From Terriglobia bacterium (GTDB lineage: Bacteria; Acidobacteriota; Terriglobia; Bryobacterales; Bryobacteraceae), in the NCBI GenBank assembly GCA_020073265.1, contig JAIQFN010000020.1:28362-92361 (forward strand): 64,000 nt of DNA, read 5' to 3'. This document shows positions 1 through 8,872 of this stretch, in pieces (within the stretch, counting starts at the first letter, position 1; each line of letters begins with the position of its first letter). Made by a program: the position numbers and the translations under genes. The notes under the pieces were generated by a model that had not been told where the DNA came from, made no database searches, and was given only the letters and a program-made list of their open reading frames with translations.

Positions 1-372
1 GTCACGACGTGGCAGTGGGGCGATAGCATCCTGGAATGGATCCGGCAATGCGAGATTACGTTCGGCGCGCGCCTGGAGCTGCGCAATCTGCTGCGTCCCG
101 ACGTGTGGCCGCACGCTGGCCGCGCCAGCTTCGTCGCGTTGCTCGAGGCTAAGGCGGTCCCGAGCGAAGGGGTCGATTTCGGCAGCGCCGTCGGCCTTCG
201 GCTAACCTTTCGCCAGCCGCCGCCGATTTCCTGTTTCTCGAACCAGTTCCTGTTCTATCTCAACTCCAGCGTGGCCTCGACGGCCTTCCAGACCTGGGCG
301 CACCTGACGCCCGATCCGGTTTCCTACCTGCCGCCGGAGCGGTTCACTTTCCACGTTATCGACATGTCTTAA
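1..372 (+). CDS. hypothetical protein, C-terminal part
   Basis: The reading frame is open from the first base of the window to a TAA at 370-372, so the gene begins upstream and only the last 123 residues are visible. It contains no motif, membrane segment or signal sequence that I recognise. The visible part is mixed aromatic and proline-containing sequence, for example the stretch LRLTFRQPPP near the middle. It converges with rmuC, with about 20 bases between the two stop codons. A GTG at 103 lies inside the frame, but coding continues upstream of it, so I treat the gene as truncated by the window edge. I cannot assign a function. Confidence 0.6.
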   Translation, partial: VTTWQWGDSILEWIRQCEITFGARLELRNLLRPDVWPHAGRASFVALLEAKAVPSEGVDFGSAVGLRLTFRQPPPISCFSNQFLFYLNSSVASTAFQTWAHLTPDPVSYLPPERFTFHVIDMS

Positions 373-393
373 GGGCGGAACGCCGCTCGAATC

Positions 394-1587
394 TCAGAAC
401 CCGCTGACTGCGCGCGGCCGGCGTGCCAGCAGGTCGATCTGTTCCGGCGCTTCCGGCTCCTCGCCGGTCGAAACGCCCAGCTCGCGCATCTTTCGCAGCG
501 CGGGAACCAGCCGGGAATCCCACGAGCCGACGGACCGATTGTAAGCTTCCACCGTCTTCTCGATCTGCCGCCCGGTGTCGGCATAGTGGCCGCAAACCAA
601 CTCCACGCGATCATACAGTTCGGCCGCCACGCGCCGGATCTCTTCGGCGTTCTCGGCCAGTTGCTGCTGGTTCCACCCGTAAGCGATGCCCTTCAGCACC
701 GAGATCAACGTGACCGGAGTCGCGATCACCACCTTGCGCGCCAGCGCGTCTTCGATCAGCTCGGGATTCGCCTCCAGCGCCGCGCTGAAGAAATGGTCGC
801 CGGGCAGGAACAGGACCACCAGCTCCGGAGCGGGTTGGAACTGGCTCCAATACTGCTTGCTCGCCAGTTGCCGGACGTGCTCGGCCACCTGCTGTCCGTG
901 CCGGTGCAACGCGGTTCGTCGCGCGGCTTCGTCGGTGGCTCCGGCCGCGTCCAGATAAGCCGTCAGCGGGACCTTGGCGTCCACCACCAGAGTTCGGCCG
1001 GACGGAAGCCGGACCAGCATGTCGGGGCGGATGCGTACGCCGTCGGCCTGGCGCGTCTCCTGCTCGAGAAAATCGCAATTCTTCACCATGCCGGAAAGCT
1101 CGGCCACGCGCCGCAGCGTGATCTCTCCCCAGCGGCCGCGGATCTGCGGCGAGCGGAGAGCGGTTGAGAGCGTCGTCGTCTCGCGGGACAGAGCCTGCAG
1201 TTGCTCGCCCAGGCTGCCGAAGGCCTTCTCGCGGGCGCGCTCGAGTTCGCGCACGTGGACCTCCAGGCGTCCCAGCGAATCGCTCAACGGACGCACCACG
1301 CTTTCGATCGCGGTCTCTTTCTGCGCCAGATCGCCGGTCATCTGCGCGCGAGCCGTCTCCAGAGTGGCGCGCGCGGCGTCCAGAAAAGCGCTCTGGTTGG
1401 ACCGCAAGGCCGCGTCGGCAAGCGACTGGAACGTTTCGCCGAGCCGCGCGGCGGTGCTGTCGGCGAACTGTTTGGCCGTTTCGAGGCGTGCCAGCCGCGC
1501 CCGCATCCACAGGCCGATCAGCAGCCCGCCCAACAGCAAGCCCGCGAGAAATGCAATCCAGGTGACCACGAAATTACTATAGATCAT
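394..1587 (-). CDS. rmuC: DNA recombination protein RmuC family
   Basis: This is a 397-residue RmuC-family protein. RmuC limits inversions at short inverted repeats and is thought to act as a nuclease-like factor on DNA; its exact biochemistry is unsettled. A single hydrophobic segment at about residues 6-27 anchors the N-terminus. A long charged coiled-coil region follows to about residue 140, and then the RmuC domain, including GRWGE at 151-155 and VVDAKVPL near residue 200. This order and length match the family. The start is an ATG at 1585-1587 directly before the membrane anchor. The gene stands alone, convergent with the partial gene on its left. Confidence 0.93.
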   Translation of the reverse strand: MIYSNFVVTWIAFLAGLLLGGLLIGLWMRARLARLETAKQFADSTAARLGETFQSLADAALRSNQSAFLDAARATLETARAQMTGDLAQKETAIESVVRPLSDSLGRLEVHVRELERAREKAFGSLGEQLQALSRETTTLSTALRSPQIRGRWGEITLRRVAELSGMVKNCDFLEQETRQADGVRIRPDMLVRLPSGRTLVVDAKVPLTAYLDAAGATDEAARRTALHRHGQQVAEHVRQLASKQYWSQFQPAPELVVLFLPGDHFFSAALEANPELIEDALARKVVIATPVTLISVLKGIAYGWNQQQLAENAEEIRRVAAELYDRVELVCGHYADTGRQIEKTVEAYNRSVGSWDSRLVPALRKMRELGVSTGEEPEAPEQIDLLARRPRAVSGF

Positions 1588-1612
1588 TTTAGCGCGGAAT
1601 TGTTTGGGGCGT

Positions 1613-2824
1613 TTAGGAACCGAACCAGTGGATCCAGGCAGCCCCCAGCAGGATCGTAAGCACCGCCAGCGGGCCGCCGACGCGAAAATATTCCCAGAAC
1701 CCGATCCTCACTTTGTGCCGCGACTGCTCAATCACGATCAGATTCGCGACGGATCCCAGCACGGTGAGGTTTCCGGCCAGGGTCGACGCCATGGCCAGCG
1801 TCAGCCAGGCTTGCGCCGGATTCGCCAGATGGCCGGCCACAGGCTTGAAAACCAGCACCGCGGGAACATTGCTGACCAGGTTGGATAGAAACGCGGCCAG
1901 GCCGCTGAGCACGAATACGTCGTCGAGGTGCAGCGTTTCCACCAGCGCCGCCAGGTGCTGTTCGAGCGCGGTCCTCTCGATTCCGGCGATGACGACGAAC
2001 AAACCGGCGAACATCACCAGCAGGCTCCAGTCGATGCCGCGGTAGACTTTTTCGGGATTGACGCGGCGAGTGATCAGCAGCACCGCTCCGGCCACGACTG
2101 CAACCTTGGGCACCGGCCAGCCGCCAAAGAACATGACGATCATGCCGAGCGAGACCAGCAGCGCCTTCCACATCAGCCCTCGGTCGACACGCACGTGTTT
2201 CCTGGTTACTTCGACGCGATCGGTGGAAGCAAACTCCCGGCGATAAGCAATCAGAATCACGAGCACCGCCAGTACCAGGCCCAGAGCCGCCACCGGGGCC
2301 AGGCGTTCTAGAAAGTGGCGGTAGGCGATCCCGGAAAAACTGCCGATCATCATGTTCTGTGGATTGCCTGTGATGGTTGCGACGCTGCCTATGTTGGACG
2401 CCATCGCCACCGCCAGCAGGTAGGGCACGGGATTGCGCCCGAGGGTCTCGGCAATTTCCAAAACCAGCGGCGTCAGAACCAGGCACATCGTGTCGTTGAC
2501 AAAGAACGCGGAGAAGAAGCCGGCAACTCCGACGATCGATGCCAGCAGCACTACCGGGCGATGCGCATGTTCGACGACGCGCTCGGCGACCAGAGAAAAG
2601 AACCCGGAGAGCTGCAGGTTGGCAACCACGATCATCATCCCGAACAGCAGAATGATGGTGTCGAAATTGATGGCGCGATAGGCGTCGTCCAGTGACAGGG
2701 CGTCCACACCCACCATGAAGCTGGCGCCGATGATGGCAGCACCCGTGCGGTCGATGCGGAATCCAGGCAGCCGGCCGATCGCCAGTACCAGGTAGGTGAT
2801 CGCAAAGATGAGGATCGCGGCCAA
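1613..2824 (-). CDS. ArsB/NhaD/SLC13-type anion transporter, putative
   Basis: This is a 403-residue polytopic inner-membrane protein with about ten to twelve hydrophobic segments spread over its whole length. The conserved stretch from about residue 45 (DAYRAINFDTIILLFGMM) and the VNDTMCLVLTPLVL segment are typical of the ion-transporter superfamily that includes ArsB, NhaD and citrate/sulfate carriers. The substrate cannot be told from sequence alone, and no arsenic genes lie next to it. The frame opens immediately after an in-frame TAG, and the only start that keeps the first membrane segment whole is a TTG at 2822-2824, so a TTG start is inferred. It follows rmuC divergently from nothing else and may be monocistronic. 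Confidence 0.8.
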   Translation of the reverse strand: MAAILIFAITYLVLAIGRLPGFRIDRTGAAIIGASFMVGVDALSLDDAYRAINFDTIILLFGMMIVVANLQLSGFFSLVAERVVEHAHRPVVLLASIVGVAGFFSAFFVNDTMCLVLTPLVLEIAETLGRNPVPYLLAVAMASNIGSVATITGNPQNMMIGSFSGIAYRHFLERLAPVAALGLVLAVLVILIAYRREFASTDRVEVTRKHVRVDRGLMWKALLVSLGMIVMFFGGWPVPKVAVVAGAVLLITRRVNPEKVYRGIDWSLLVMFAGLFVVIAGIERTALEQHLAALVETLHLDDVFVLSGLAAFLSNLVSNVPAVLVFKPVAGHLANPAQAWLTLAMASTLAGNLTVLGSVANLIVIEQSRHKVRIGFWEYFRVGGPLAVLTILLGAAWIHWFGS

Positions 2825-2892
2825 CTAAGAGGATAGCGTGTGCGCCGCCGAGTGCTTCGGTGAAGCGGCCGATGGTCTTGTGGCGCGAGGAC

Positions 2893-3636
2893 TCAGCGGC
2901 GAGACTCGGTAGCCGAAGCCGCCTTGGCCGCGGGCGCGCGATGCTTGAACCGGAGCAGGTAGTTCTCCGGGAACATGTCGTCGCGGCGCTCCATCAATTC
3001 AAACCCGGCGTTCAGAAACTCGTCCGTGAAAGTCCCTTCGCCCGCGCGGACCATTTTCAAAATGTAGTCGCGCGAAACGCCGTCGATGCGCTTGAAATCG
3101 ATCAGCGTCAGCACGCCGTTGGGCCGGAGCGCCTTGCTGATCTCCGCCAGCATGTCGGTGGGAAATTCGAAGTGATGGTAGGAGTCGATGATGCAGATGG
3201 CGTCCACGGAGTTCGGCGCCAGCTTCGGCGAACGGGGATCTCCCAGCACCGCTTTCAGATTCGGGATGTGGTCCTCAGCCGCGGTCTTGACGATGTAATC
3301 GACTTCGTTCTTCGCGATATCGACGGCATACACGGTGCCGTTGGGACCGACGCGCTGCGCGATCAACCTCGAGAACAGGCCGCTGCCCGCCCCGATGTCG
3401 GCCACATCCATGCCCGGCTTGAGACCCATGGCGTCCAGAATCTGGAAGCGCTTGTCATAGATGGCACGGCCCTCGTGCTCGAATCGCTTGGTCCACTGCG
3501 ACGCGTCCACATCAAAGCTCTTGTTCAGCTCCTTCGCGGTGGGCGTGATGGTTGGCTGTTGTGCAATCGCAGGTGTGACGGCACACGTGACGGCGAACAG
3601 CGCCGGGATGCAAAGTAAACGCTCGAATCGGGGCAT
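2893..3636 (-). CDS. exported class I SAM-dependent methyltransferase
   Basis: The protein has 247 residues. A signal peptide of about 25 residues ends at AIAQQ, which suggests export to the periplasm, unusual for a methyltransferase although such proteins are common in Acidobacteriota. The SAM-binding motif I is VADIGAGSGLFS at roughly residues 97-108, followed by a typical Rossmann fold with VYAVDIAKNEV and DAICIIDSYHHF. The ATG at 3634-3636 is preceded by a good ribosome binding site, AAGGAG. The natural substrate is unknown; similar exported proteins are annotated only as methyltransferase-like. It stands between an anion transporter gene and a lipase gene on the same strand, with gaps of about 70 to 90 bases, so co-transcription is possible. 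Confidence 0.85.
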   Translation of the reverse strand: MPRFERLLCIPALFAVTCAVTPAIAQQPTITPTAKELNKSFDVDASQWTKRFEHEGRAIYDKRFQILDAMGLKPGMDVADIGAGSGLFSRLIAQRVGPNGTVYAVDIAKNEVDYIVKTAAEDHIPNLKAVLGDPRSPKLAPNSVDAICIIDSYHHFEFPTDMLAEISKALRPNGVLTLIDFKRIDGVSRDYILKMVRAGEGTFTDEFLNAGFELMERRDDMFPENYLLRFKHRAPAAKAASATESRR

Positions 3637-3724
3637 AAATCTCCTTGACCTGGGGGCAATTCTACTACAGATGGGCGGCCGGTCGAGCGGAGCTACGCCC
3701 GGTCAGCGCTATTCCACTGATTCG

Positions 3725-4546
3725 CTACGCGCACGTATAGCCCGGAGGAAGCAGCTTCAGCAATCCCGGCACATAGGCTGTTTCGAGACTGTGTGCTTCC
3801 ACCGGAAGTGCGAATCCCGGATCTACGTTCACGTGCGTGCCGGTTTGCTCGAAAAGGCCGATCGGTGGCTGTGGAGGAAGACGCGGCACGACGTCCCAGA
3901 AGTTCACCACTCGGTAACACGAAGGGATGGCCAAGTCGAAGAAGCGGGCGAAATCCGCCAGCCCGGCTGCGGGTCCAGCGAACGTAATCAGTTCCGGCAC
4001 CAGCGAGGGCGTGAGATTCTTCGCGATATCGGGACCGGCGGTCACGGCCAAAGCTCCCCCAAGGCTGTGCCCGGTGACCAGCAAATTGTCGCAACCTGAG
4101 ACAGCGGCTCCGATTCCAGCCGCCAGGCTCTTGCGCAGCGCGCCGTAAATCAACTGAAAGCCCATGTGGACTTGTCCACCGTTCGGGACATACTTGTAGG
4201 GCTCGAAGAGTGCATCGAAATCCCCCACCCAATCCTCGAACGTTTGCGTGCCGCGGAAAGCGACAAATGCGGTCTTCGTAGCCGGATTCTTGCCCATCAA
4301 TCCAAAAATCTCGGAGTCGTCCATCATTGCCTTCGCCACTATCGACTGATTCGGCAACTTCAGGATCGCCTGCCGCAGGGGATCATCGGCTTGAATCAGC
4401 CCAGTCATCTGGAAGCCCGGCGGCAATTGGGGCGGCACGCCCGGTTTGTTCATCACGGCATAGGCCGCTTCGGCGAGCGGAATCATGACGCAGCGCGCAA
4501 AATCGGCGTGGAAACCGGTTGGCGTACTGGCCTTGAAGTCGAACAT
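3725..4546 (-). CDS. class 3 lipase family protein
   Basis: This 273-residue alpha/beta hydrolase belongs to the lipase class 3 (triacylglycerol lipase) family. The nucleophile elbow is GHSLGGALAV at about residue 160. The likely catalytic Asp lies in the later segment NFWDVVPRLP and the His in the C-terminal segment containing EAHSLETAYVPG. A hydrophobic FVAFRGTQ segment before the elbow is also characteristic. No signal peptide is visible, since the N-terminus reads MFDFKASTPTG, so the enzyme may be cytoplasmic or exported by another route. The start ATG at 4544-4546 has a GGAAGGA ribosome binding site. The physiological substrate is not evident. Confidence 0.85.
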   Translation of the reverse strand: MFDFKASTPTGFHADFARCVMIPLAEAAYAVMNKPGVPPQLPPGFQMTGLIQADDPLRQAILKLPNQSIVAKAMMDDSEIFGLMGKNPATKTAFVAFRGTQTFEDWVGDFDALFEPYKYVPNGGQVHMGFQLIYGALRKSLAAGIGAAVSGCDNLLVTGHSLGGALAVTAGPDIAKNLTPSLVPELITFAGPAAGLADFARFFDLAIPSCYRVVNFWDVVPRLPPQPPIGLFEQTGTHVNVDPGFALPVEAHSLETAYVPGLLKLLPPGYTCA

Positions 4547-4588
4547 AGCTGAATCCTTCCGAAAGGTAACACGTCCTCTTGGCAGGAC

Positions 4589-6940
4589 TCAGGCCTTGAG
4601 CAGCGCCTGTACGTACTGCGGTTTCAAGGGAAGGCGCCGGGCAATCTTCCCGGTTGCGTCGAAGAGCGCCGCGGCGATCGCGGGCGCGGCCAGAGCATTC
4701 GCCGCCTCCGATCCGCCACCGTAGCTGCCGACTTCCGGCCGGTTGAGAAGCACGACTTTGATCTCTGGAACGTCGGCCATCTTCAGGATCGGGTAGGTCA
4801 GCCAGTCGCGCGTCGTGATCCCGCTCTCGTCGAAGGTTGCTTCCTCGAGTAGCGCGTGGCTGATCCCCATCACCGCTCCGCCTTCCACCTGCCGCTTCAA
4901 CTGCATGGGGTTCACCACGATGCCCGGATCTACTGCAATCGTGTATTTCTCGACCGCGATCGCGCCCGTGCCAGGGGTAACTGCAATCTCGCACACGCAA
5001 GCCCAGTAGGTTCCCGAACGGAACATCAGCGAGACTCCCCGGCCACGCAGCGCCGCCGCGTCATTCAACGCTGGATAGGCACGCGGCGACGAACGCGTCT
5101 CCCATCCTGACGCTTCCCGGACCGCCTTGAGCACGCCGATGACGCGTTCTTCCCTCGCGTGGTCGATACGAAACTGGATGGCATCGGCTTTAGCGAGCGC
5201 CGCTGCCTCACTGATCGCCAGTTCGCGCGGGAAATTCTGCTGGAATTGTCCTGGAGTTCGCATGCTGTGATCGCGGAGGCCGATAGCAAGCGGCGAAGCC
5301 TTCTGACCGACTTGGAATGTGCCGTGGCCGCGTTCCATCAGGATCGCGACGCCGTCGTACACCCACGGATCGGAAATGTCGTTGGCGGTGGAGCCGATGA
5401 AATCAGCCTTCTCATTCGGAGCCGCCATGGTCGGCAGGCCCGCCAGCACCGCACCGACTGGCCGGTCGTCTTGCATCGCGGGCATGTAGTGGTCCACCTG
5501 ATACGCGACCATCTTGCCGTTCGCATCCAGTCCAATCTCTACGTCCGAGAACGCAGCCGGCGACTGCGTGGACCACTGGAAGTCCTCGGGCCTCATCCAT
5601 TGCACGCGCACCGGCCGGCCAACGGCTTTCGACAGCAGAACCGCTTCGTCCTCCGCGCCGGCGTTTCCGCCGTTCGACCTGCCATAGTGGCCGGGACCGG
5701 AGTAGGAGCGCACGACGATGTTATCGGTGGTGGTGCCGAGCATCTGCGCAATCTCGCCGCGCAGCGCCTGGGGGTTTTGGTTGTGCGTGTAGATGTACAC
5801 GGTCCCATCCGGGCGAGCATCGGCCAACGCCATAGTCGGTCCGATGGGGGCGTGCTTCATGAAGGGCAGCTCGTAGGTGGCCGTGAGCTTCTTCGCAGCC
5901 TCAGCCATCGCGGGCGCCACCTCGCCTCTGGTTTTATCGCTCTTCTTGACGGGAGTCGTTTTCCAGTCGGCGCTTTCTCTCAGGTGTTGGAACAGGTTTG
6001 CGCTGCCAGGCAGTCCTTTCCAGTCTGTCCACTTAGTGGCGCTGGCTACTTGCTGCGCGGCGCGAACGGCTTCCCATTCCGTGGGCGCAACCACTCCCAC
6101 CAGGTTGCCTTTCACTACGATCTGCGCGTTTGGAAAACGGCTTTTGTCCAATTCGCCGGCCGACACCAGCTTGGATCCCAGCGTCTTCGGATGCACCATC
6201 CGGCCATGCAGCATATTGGGCAGCCGCACATCGGTGGCCCATTTTTCGCGAGCAGTGACTTTGGACGTGGTCACGGTGTTGCGAAATGACTTGCCGACAA
6301 TGCTGTATTCACTGACCGGCTTCATGGGAGGATTGCCGGTGACCGTCAATCCCATAAGACTGGTCAGATCGCCGCTCACCGGAATTGTGAGCTTCAACTG
6401 CTGCCCCTTCACGAGTTCACCGTACGACATGCTCTTGCCGCCGCCGGAAACGACACCGTCCTTCGCGGAAATCTGGCTCTTGGGAACGCCGAGCCGCTGG
6501 GATGCCAGATCGAGCAGCGCCTGATAAGTGTAGGCCGCTGCTTTGCGGATGTTGGGCGTTCCGCGCCCGAGAAAATCGAAGGCGCCGCTTCCGTCCGGCG
6601 TGCGGTCTGTGTCGCCCATCACCACGGTGGTGATGGCCTCGAAGGGCGCGTTCAGCTCTTCGGCCACAATCTGCCGGTATGCGGTGAACGTAGTGCCCTG
6701 GCCGAAGTCGCTTTTGCCAGTGCGCATCAGGATCGTATTGTCGGGGTGGATCTCAATCCACGAACCTGGCAGTGTAGCGTCGAGCGTGTTCCTGGCGCCC
6801 ACGGCCTTGACGGATTTCTTCACGACCGCGGCGCCAACAACGCCAAAGCCGACGAACAGGGCGCCGCCCGCTGTCATTAGTTGACGGCGCGTCAGAGTCG
6901 CGCCAAAAACGTTCACGGTTTTCTCGTTCGGGGTCGCCAT
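4589..6940 (-). CDS. xanthine dehydrogenase-family molybdopterin-binding subunit, Tat-exported
   Basis: This is the large subunit (783 residues) of a molybdenum hydroxylase of the isoquinoline 1-oxidoreductase / aldehyde dehydrogenase type. Near the N-terminus, TRRQLMTAGGALF is a twin-arginine signal, which places the complex in the periplasm. The molybdopterin-binding features include GQGTTFTAYRQ near the start and GSYGGGSEAANALAAPAI near the end; the latter occupies the position of the active-site Glu loop. The small [2Fe-2S] subunit lies three bases upstream on the same strand, and no FAD subunit is present, as expected for the two-subunit periplasmic enzymes that pass electrons to a cytochrome. 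The substrate is unknown. Confidence 0.9.
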   Translation of the reverse strand: MATPNEKTVNVFGATLTRRQLMTAGGALFVGFGVVGAAVVKKSVKAVGARNTLDATLPGSWIEIHPDNTILMRTGKSDFGQGTTFTAYRQIVAEELNAPFEAITTVVMGDTDRTPDGSGAFDFLGRGTPNIRKAAAYTYQALLDLASQRLGVPKSQISAKDGVVSGGGKSMSYGELVKGQQLKLTIPVSGDLTSLMGLTVTGNPPMKPVSEYSIVGKSFRNTVTTSKVTAREKWATDVRLPNMLHGRMVHPKTLGSKLVSAGELDKSRFPNAQIVVKGNLVGVVAPTEWEAVRAAQQVASATKWTDWKGLPGSANLFQHLRESADWKTTPVKKSDKTRGEVAPAMAEAAKKLTATYELPFMKHAPIGPTMALADARPDGTVYIYTHNQNPQALRGEIAQMLGTTTDNIVVRSYSGPGHYGRSNGGNAGAEDEAVLLSKAVGRPVRVQWMRPEDFQWSTQSPAAFSDVEIGLDANGKMVAYQVDHYMPAMQDDRPVGAVLAGLPTMAAPNEKADFIGSTANDISDPWVYDGVAILMERGHGTFQVGQKASPLAIGLRDHSMRTPGQFQQNFPRELAISEAAALAKADAIQFRIDHAREERVIGVLKAVREASGWETRSSPRAYPALNDAAALRGRGVSLMFRSGTYWACVCEIAVTPGTGAIAVEKYTIAVDPGIVVNPMQLKRQVEGGAVMGISHALLEEATFDESGITTRDWLTYPILKMADVPEIKVVLLNRPEVGSYGGGSEAANALAAPAIAAALFDATGKIARRLPLKPQYVQALLKA

Positions 6941-6943
6941 CTC

Positions 6944-7465
6944 TTACCTCGCTTTCGCCATCACTTGCGCTGCGCGCTGCACGGCTTCAATGATGGAGGT
7001 GTAACTCCCGCAGCGGCACAGATGCGCCGACGGGCCTGAGGTTGTGAACGCCTCTTTGATTTCCGCGACAGTCGGTGTGGTGTTGCGCTCCAGCAGCTCG
7101 GTCGCCTTGATCATCATGCCGTTCTGGCAAAAACCGCACAAAGGAGTCTGCTCCTCGATCCACGCCTGTTGAATGGGGTGTAGTGTTTTCTCCGCTTCAA
7201 CCTTCGACAGGCCTTTCTGCTGTGCCCACCTGGCCGGGAGACCCTCGAGAGTGGTGACTTCCTTGCCAAGCGCAGCCGAGAGCGGTGTTACGCACGATCG
7301 GATTTCTTTCCCGTCGAGCAGAACCGAACAGGACCCGCACTGCGAAAGTCCACAGCCGAACTGCGGTCCCGACAGCTCGAGATCGTTTCTCAAGACGTAA
7401 AGCAGGGGCGTGTCGTTGGGCGCCTGGATCTCACGCCGGACTCCATTCACAGTGATCGTGACCAT
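6944..7465 (-). CDS. (2Fe-2S)-binding subunit of molybdenum hydroxylase
   Basis: This 173-residue iron-sulfur subunit is the partner of the large molybdopterin subunit encoded immediately downstream. The N-terminal plant-type ferredoxin domain has the cysteine pattern CGLSQCGSCSVLL near residues 38-50, with a further Cys at about 58. The C-terminal helical domain carries the second cluster, with CGFCQNGMM and CRCGSYTSI. It has no Tat signal of its own and would be carried out with the large subunit. The ATG at 7463-7465 is preceded by the strong Shine-Dalgarno sequence AAGGAGG. A second paralogous pair lies at 35.9-38.5 kb. Confidence 0.93.
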   Translation of the reverse strand: MVTITVNGVRREIQAPNDTPLLYVLRNDLELSGPQFGCGLSQCGSCSVLLDGKEIRSCVTPLSAALGKEVTTLEGLPARWAQQKGLSKVEAEKTLHPIQQAWIEEQTPLCGFCQNGMMIKATELLERNTTPTVAEIKEAFTTSGPSAHLCRCGSYTSIIEAVQRAAQVMAKAR

Positions 7466-7619
7466 TAAAACCTCCTTGCCGAGCGTGCTGCCGAATTCAG
7501 GTTCATCTTATCAGGAACCATCCCTTGACTTGCGAGGAGGCCCGGAATTGCATTGCGGCTCTAGTCGAGGTCCGACTCGAAAGCAGCGACATATCCGCGA
7601 CGCGAAAAAGAAATTTTGG

Positions 7620-7692
7620 TGAGCCGGGCGGGACTCGAACCCGCGACCCTTTGCTTAAAAGGCAAATGCTCTACCACCTGAGCTACCGGCCC
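7620..7692 (-). tRNA. tRNA-Lys (anticodon TTT)
   Basis: A 73-base cloverleaf reads on the minus strand from 7692 to 7620. The acceptor stem GGGCCGG pairs with CCGGCTC with one G-T pair, followed by discriminator A. The D arm contains TAGCTCAGGTGGTAGAGCA, the anticodon loop is CTTTTAA with anticodon TTT, and the T arm contains GGGTTCGAGTCCC. CCA is not encoded. The gene lies in the intergenic region between the molybdenum hydroxylase operon and the oxidoreductase gene. Confidence 0.97.
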
Positions 7693-7788
7693 GGAGTTGC
7701 TGCAAGGAAGGCGTTCTTACTCAAGATAGCATGCCGCATCCGTCATCACACAACGTTCGCGCCGCCAAGCATGGCACAATGACCATAA

Positions 7789-7846
7789 TTGGTTCTTTGA
7801 ACTAAAGAACCAACGAACCAACGAACCAACGAACTAACCAACGAAC
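7789..7846 (+). repeat. hairpin followed by 8-bp tandem repeats in a gene leader
   Basis: An inverted repeat with 10-base arms (TTGGTTCTTT at 7789-7798 and AAAGAACCAA at 7804-7813, loop GAACT) runs straight into a tandem array of the octamer GAACCAAC. Three perfect units start at 7807, 7815 and 7823. A variant GAACTAAC follows at 7831 and a rotated remnant CAACGAAC at 7839, ending at the ATG of the next gene. No Shine-Dalgarno sequence is visible, so the array occupies the place where the ribosome binding site should be. Confidence 0.85.
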
Positions 7847-8857
7847 ATGCGCGTCGGCATCATCGGCACCGGAGCAATCTCTAATAAGCACGCGCACGCC
7901 TACGCCAACATCGGCTACGAAGTCACCGTCTGCACCGACATCGATCCCGAGAGCGGCCGCGCATTCGCCCGGCGCTACGGATGCGAATTCGTCCCCAGCT
8001 TCGAGCAGGTCTGCCGGCATCCGGGCGTAGACTACGTCGACGTCTGCACCTTCCCGGATTTCCGGTTGCAGCCCGTTCAGGTTTGCGCCGAAGCCGGGAA
8101 ACACGTCCAGGTGCAGCGGCCGATCGCTACCAATCTCGACACCGCGCGCCATATGATCGAGACCGCGCGCGCCGGCGGGATTCAACTGGGCGTCGTGAGC
8201 CAGCGGCGCTTCGACGACTCGATGCAATTCCTGCGGCGCGCTCTCGAGTCCGGGCGCTTGGGCAAAATTCTGGAAGTGGACGCCTACGTCAAGTGGTACC
8301 GGTCGGCGGCGTATTACTCACGGCCCATCAAGGGAAGCTGGTCCACGGAAGGCGGAGGCGCGCTCATCAGCCACGCGATTCCGCAGGTCGACATTCTGTT
8401 GTGGTTGATGGGCGGCGTCTGCGAAGTTTTCGGCTACTGGCAACTGGCCGGCTTGCACAAGATCGAATCGGAAGATGTCGTCGCGGCGCTGCTGAAATTT
8501 CCGTCCGGCGCCATCGGGACCATCCAGGCGGCCACTGCGTTTTGGCCCGGTTATCCGGAACGGTTGGAAGTCCACGGGTCCAAGGGCACCGCGGTGATCT
8601 CGGGCGACAAGCTCACCACCTGGCATGTGGAGAACGATTCGGGCGAACCGCCGCCGCTCGCGCGCGATGATCCCTGGGCCGCCACCGATCCCGCAGCCAT
8701 CGCGCTGGCGCCTTTCCAGCGGCAGTTTCTCGACTTTGGAGACGCGATCCGCAGCGGACGCAAGCCGCTATCTTCCGGCGAAGATGGCTATCGCGCCCTC
8801 AAGGTCGTCAGTTCGATTTACGAATCCTGCCGCACGGGAAACGTCGTGAGGCTATAG
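7847..8857 (+). CDS. Gfo/Idh/MocA family oxidoreductase with altered EKP motif
   Basis: The protein has 336 residues. The N-terminal Rossmann fold (GIIGTGAIS at residues 4-12, then a conserved Asp after the second strand) binds NAD(P). The C-terminal alpha/beta domain is typical of Gfo/Idh/MocA dehydrogenases, which mostly act on sugars and inositols. The family's EKP signature, which carries the cofactor and substrate Lys, reads QRP at residues 90-92 here, so the catalytic Lys is replaced by Arg. The enzyme may therefore act differently or be a non-oxidising relative. The ATG at 7847 directly follows a tandem octamer repeat. The thrB gene follows after 15 bases and could be co-transcribed. 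The substrate is unknown. Confidence 0.85.
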   Translation: MRVGIIGTGAISNKHAHAYANIGYEVTVCTDIDPESGRAFARRYGCEFVPSFEQVCRHPGVDYVDVCTFPDFRLQPVQVCAEAGKHVQVQRPIATNLDTARHMIETARAGGIQLGVVSQRRFDDSMQFLRRALESGRLGKILEVDAYVKWYRSAAYYSRPIKGSWSTEGGGALISHAIPQVDILLWLMGGVCEVFGYWQLAGLHKIESEDVVAALLKFPSGAIGTIQAATAFWPGYPERLEVHGSKGTAVISGDKLTTWHVENDSGEPPPLARDDPWAATDPAAIALAPFQRQFLDFGDAIRSGRKPLSSGEDGYRALKVVSSIYESCRTGNVVRL

Positions 8858-8872
8858 CCGGAAGACTCCCGC

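Noticed and set aside
7525..7782. A short plus-strand frame across the tRNA-Lys gene
   Set aside because: It is opposite a complete tRNA and has no other support.
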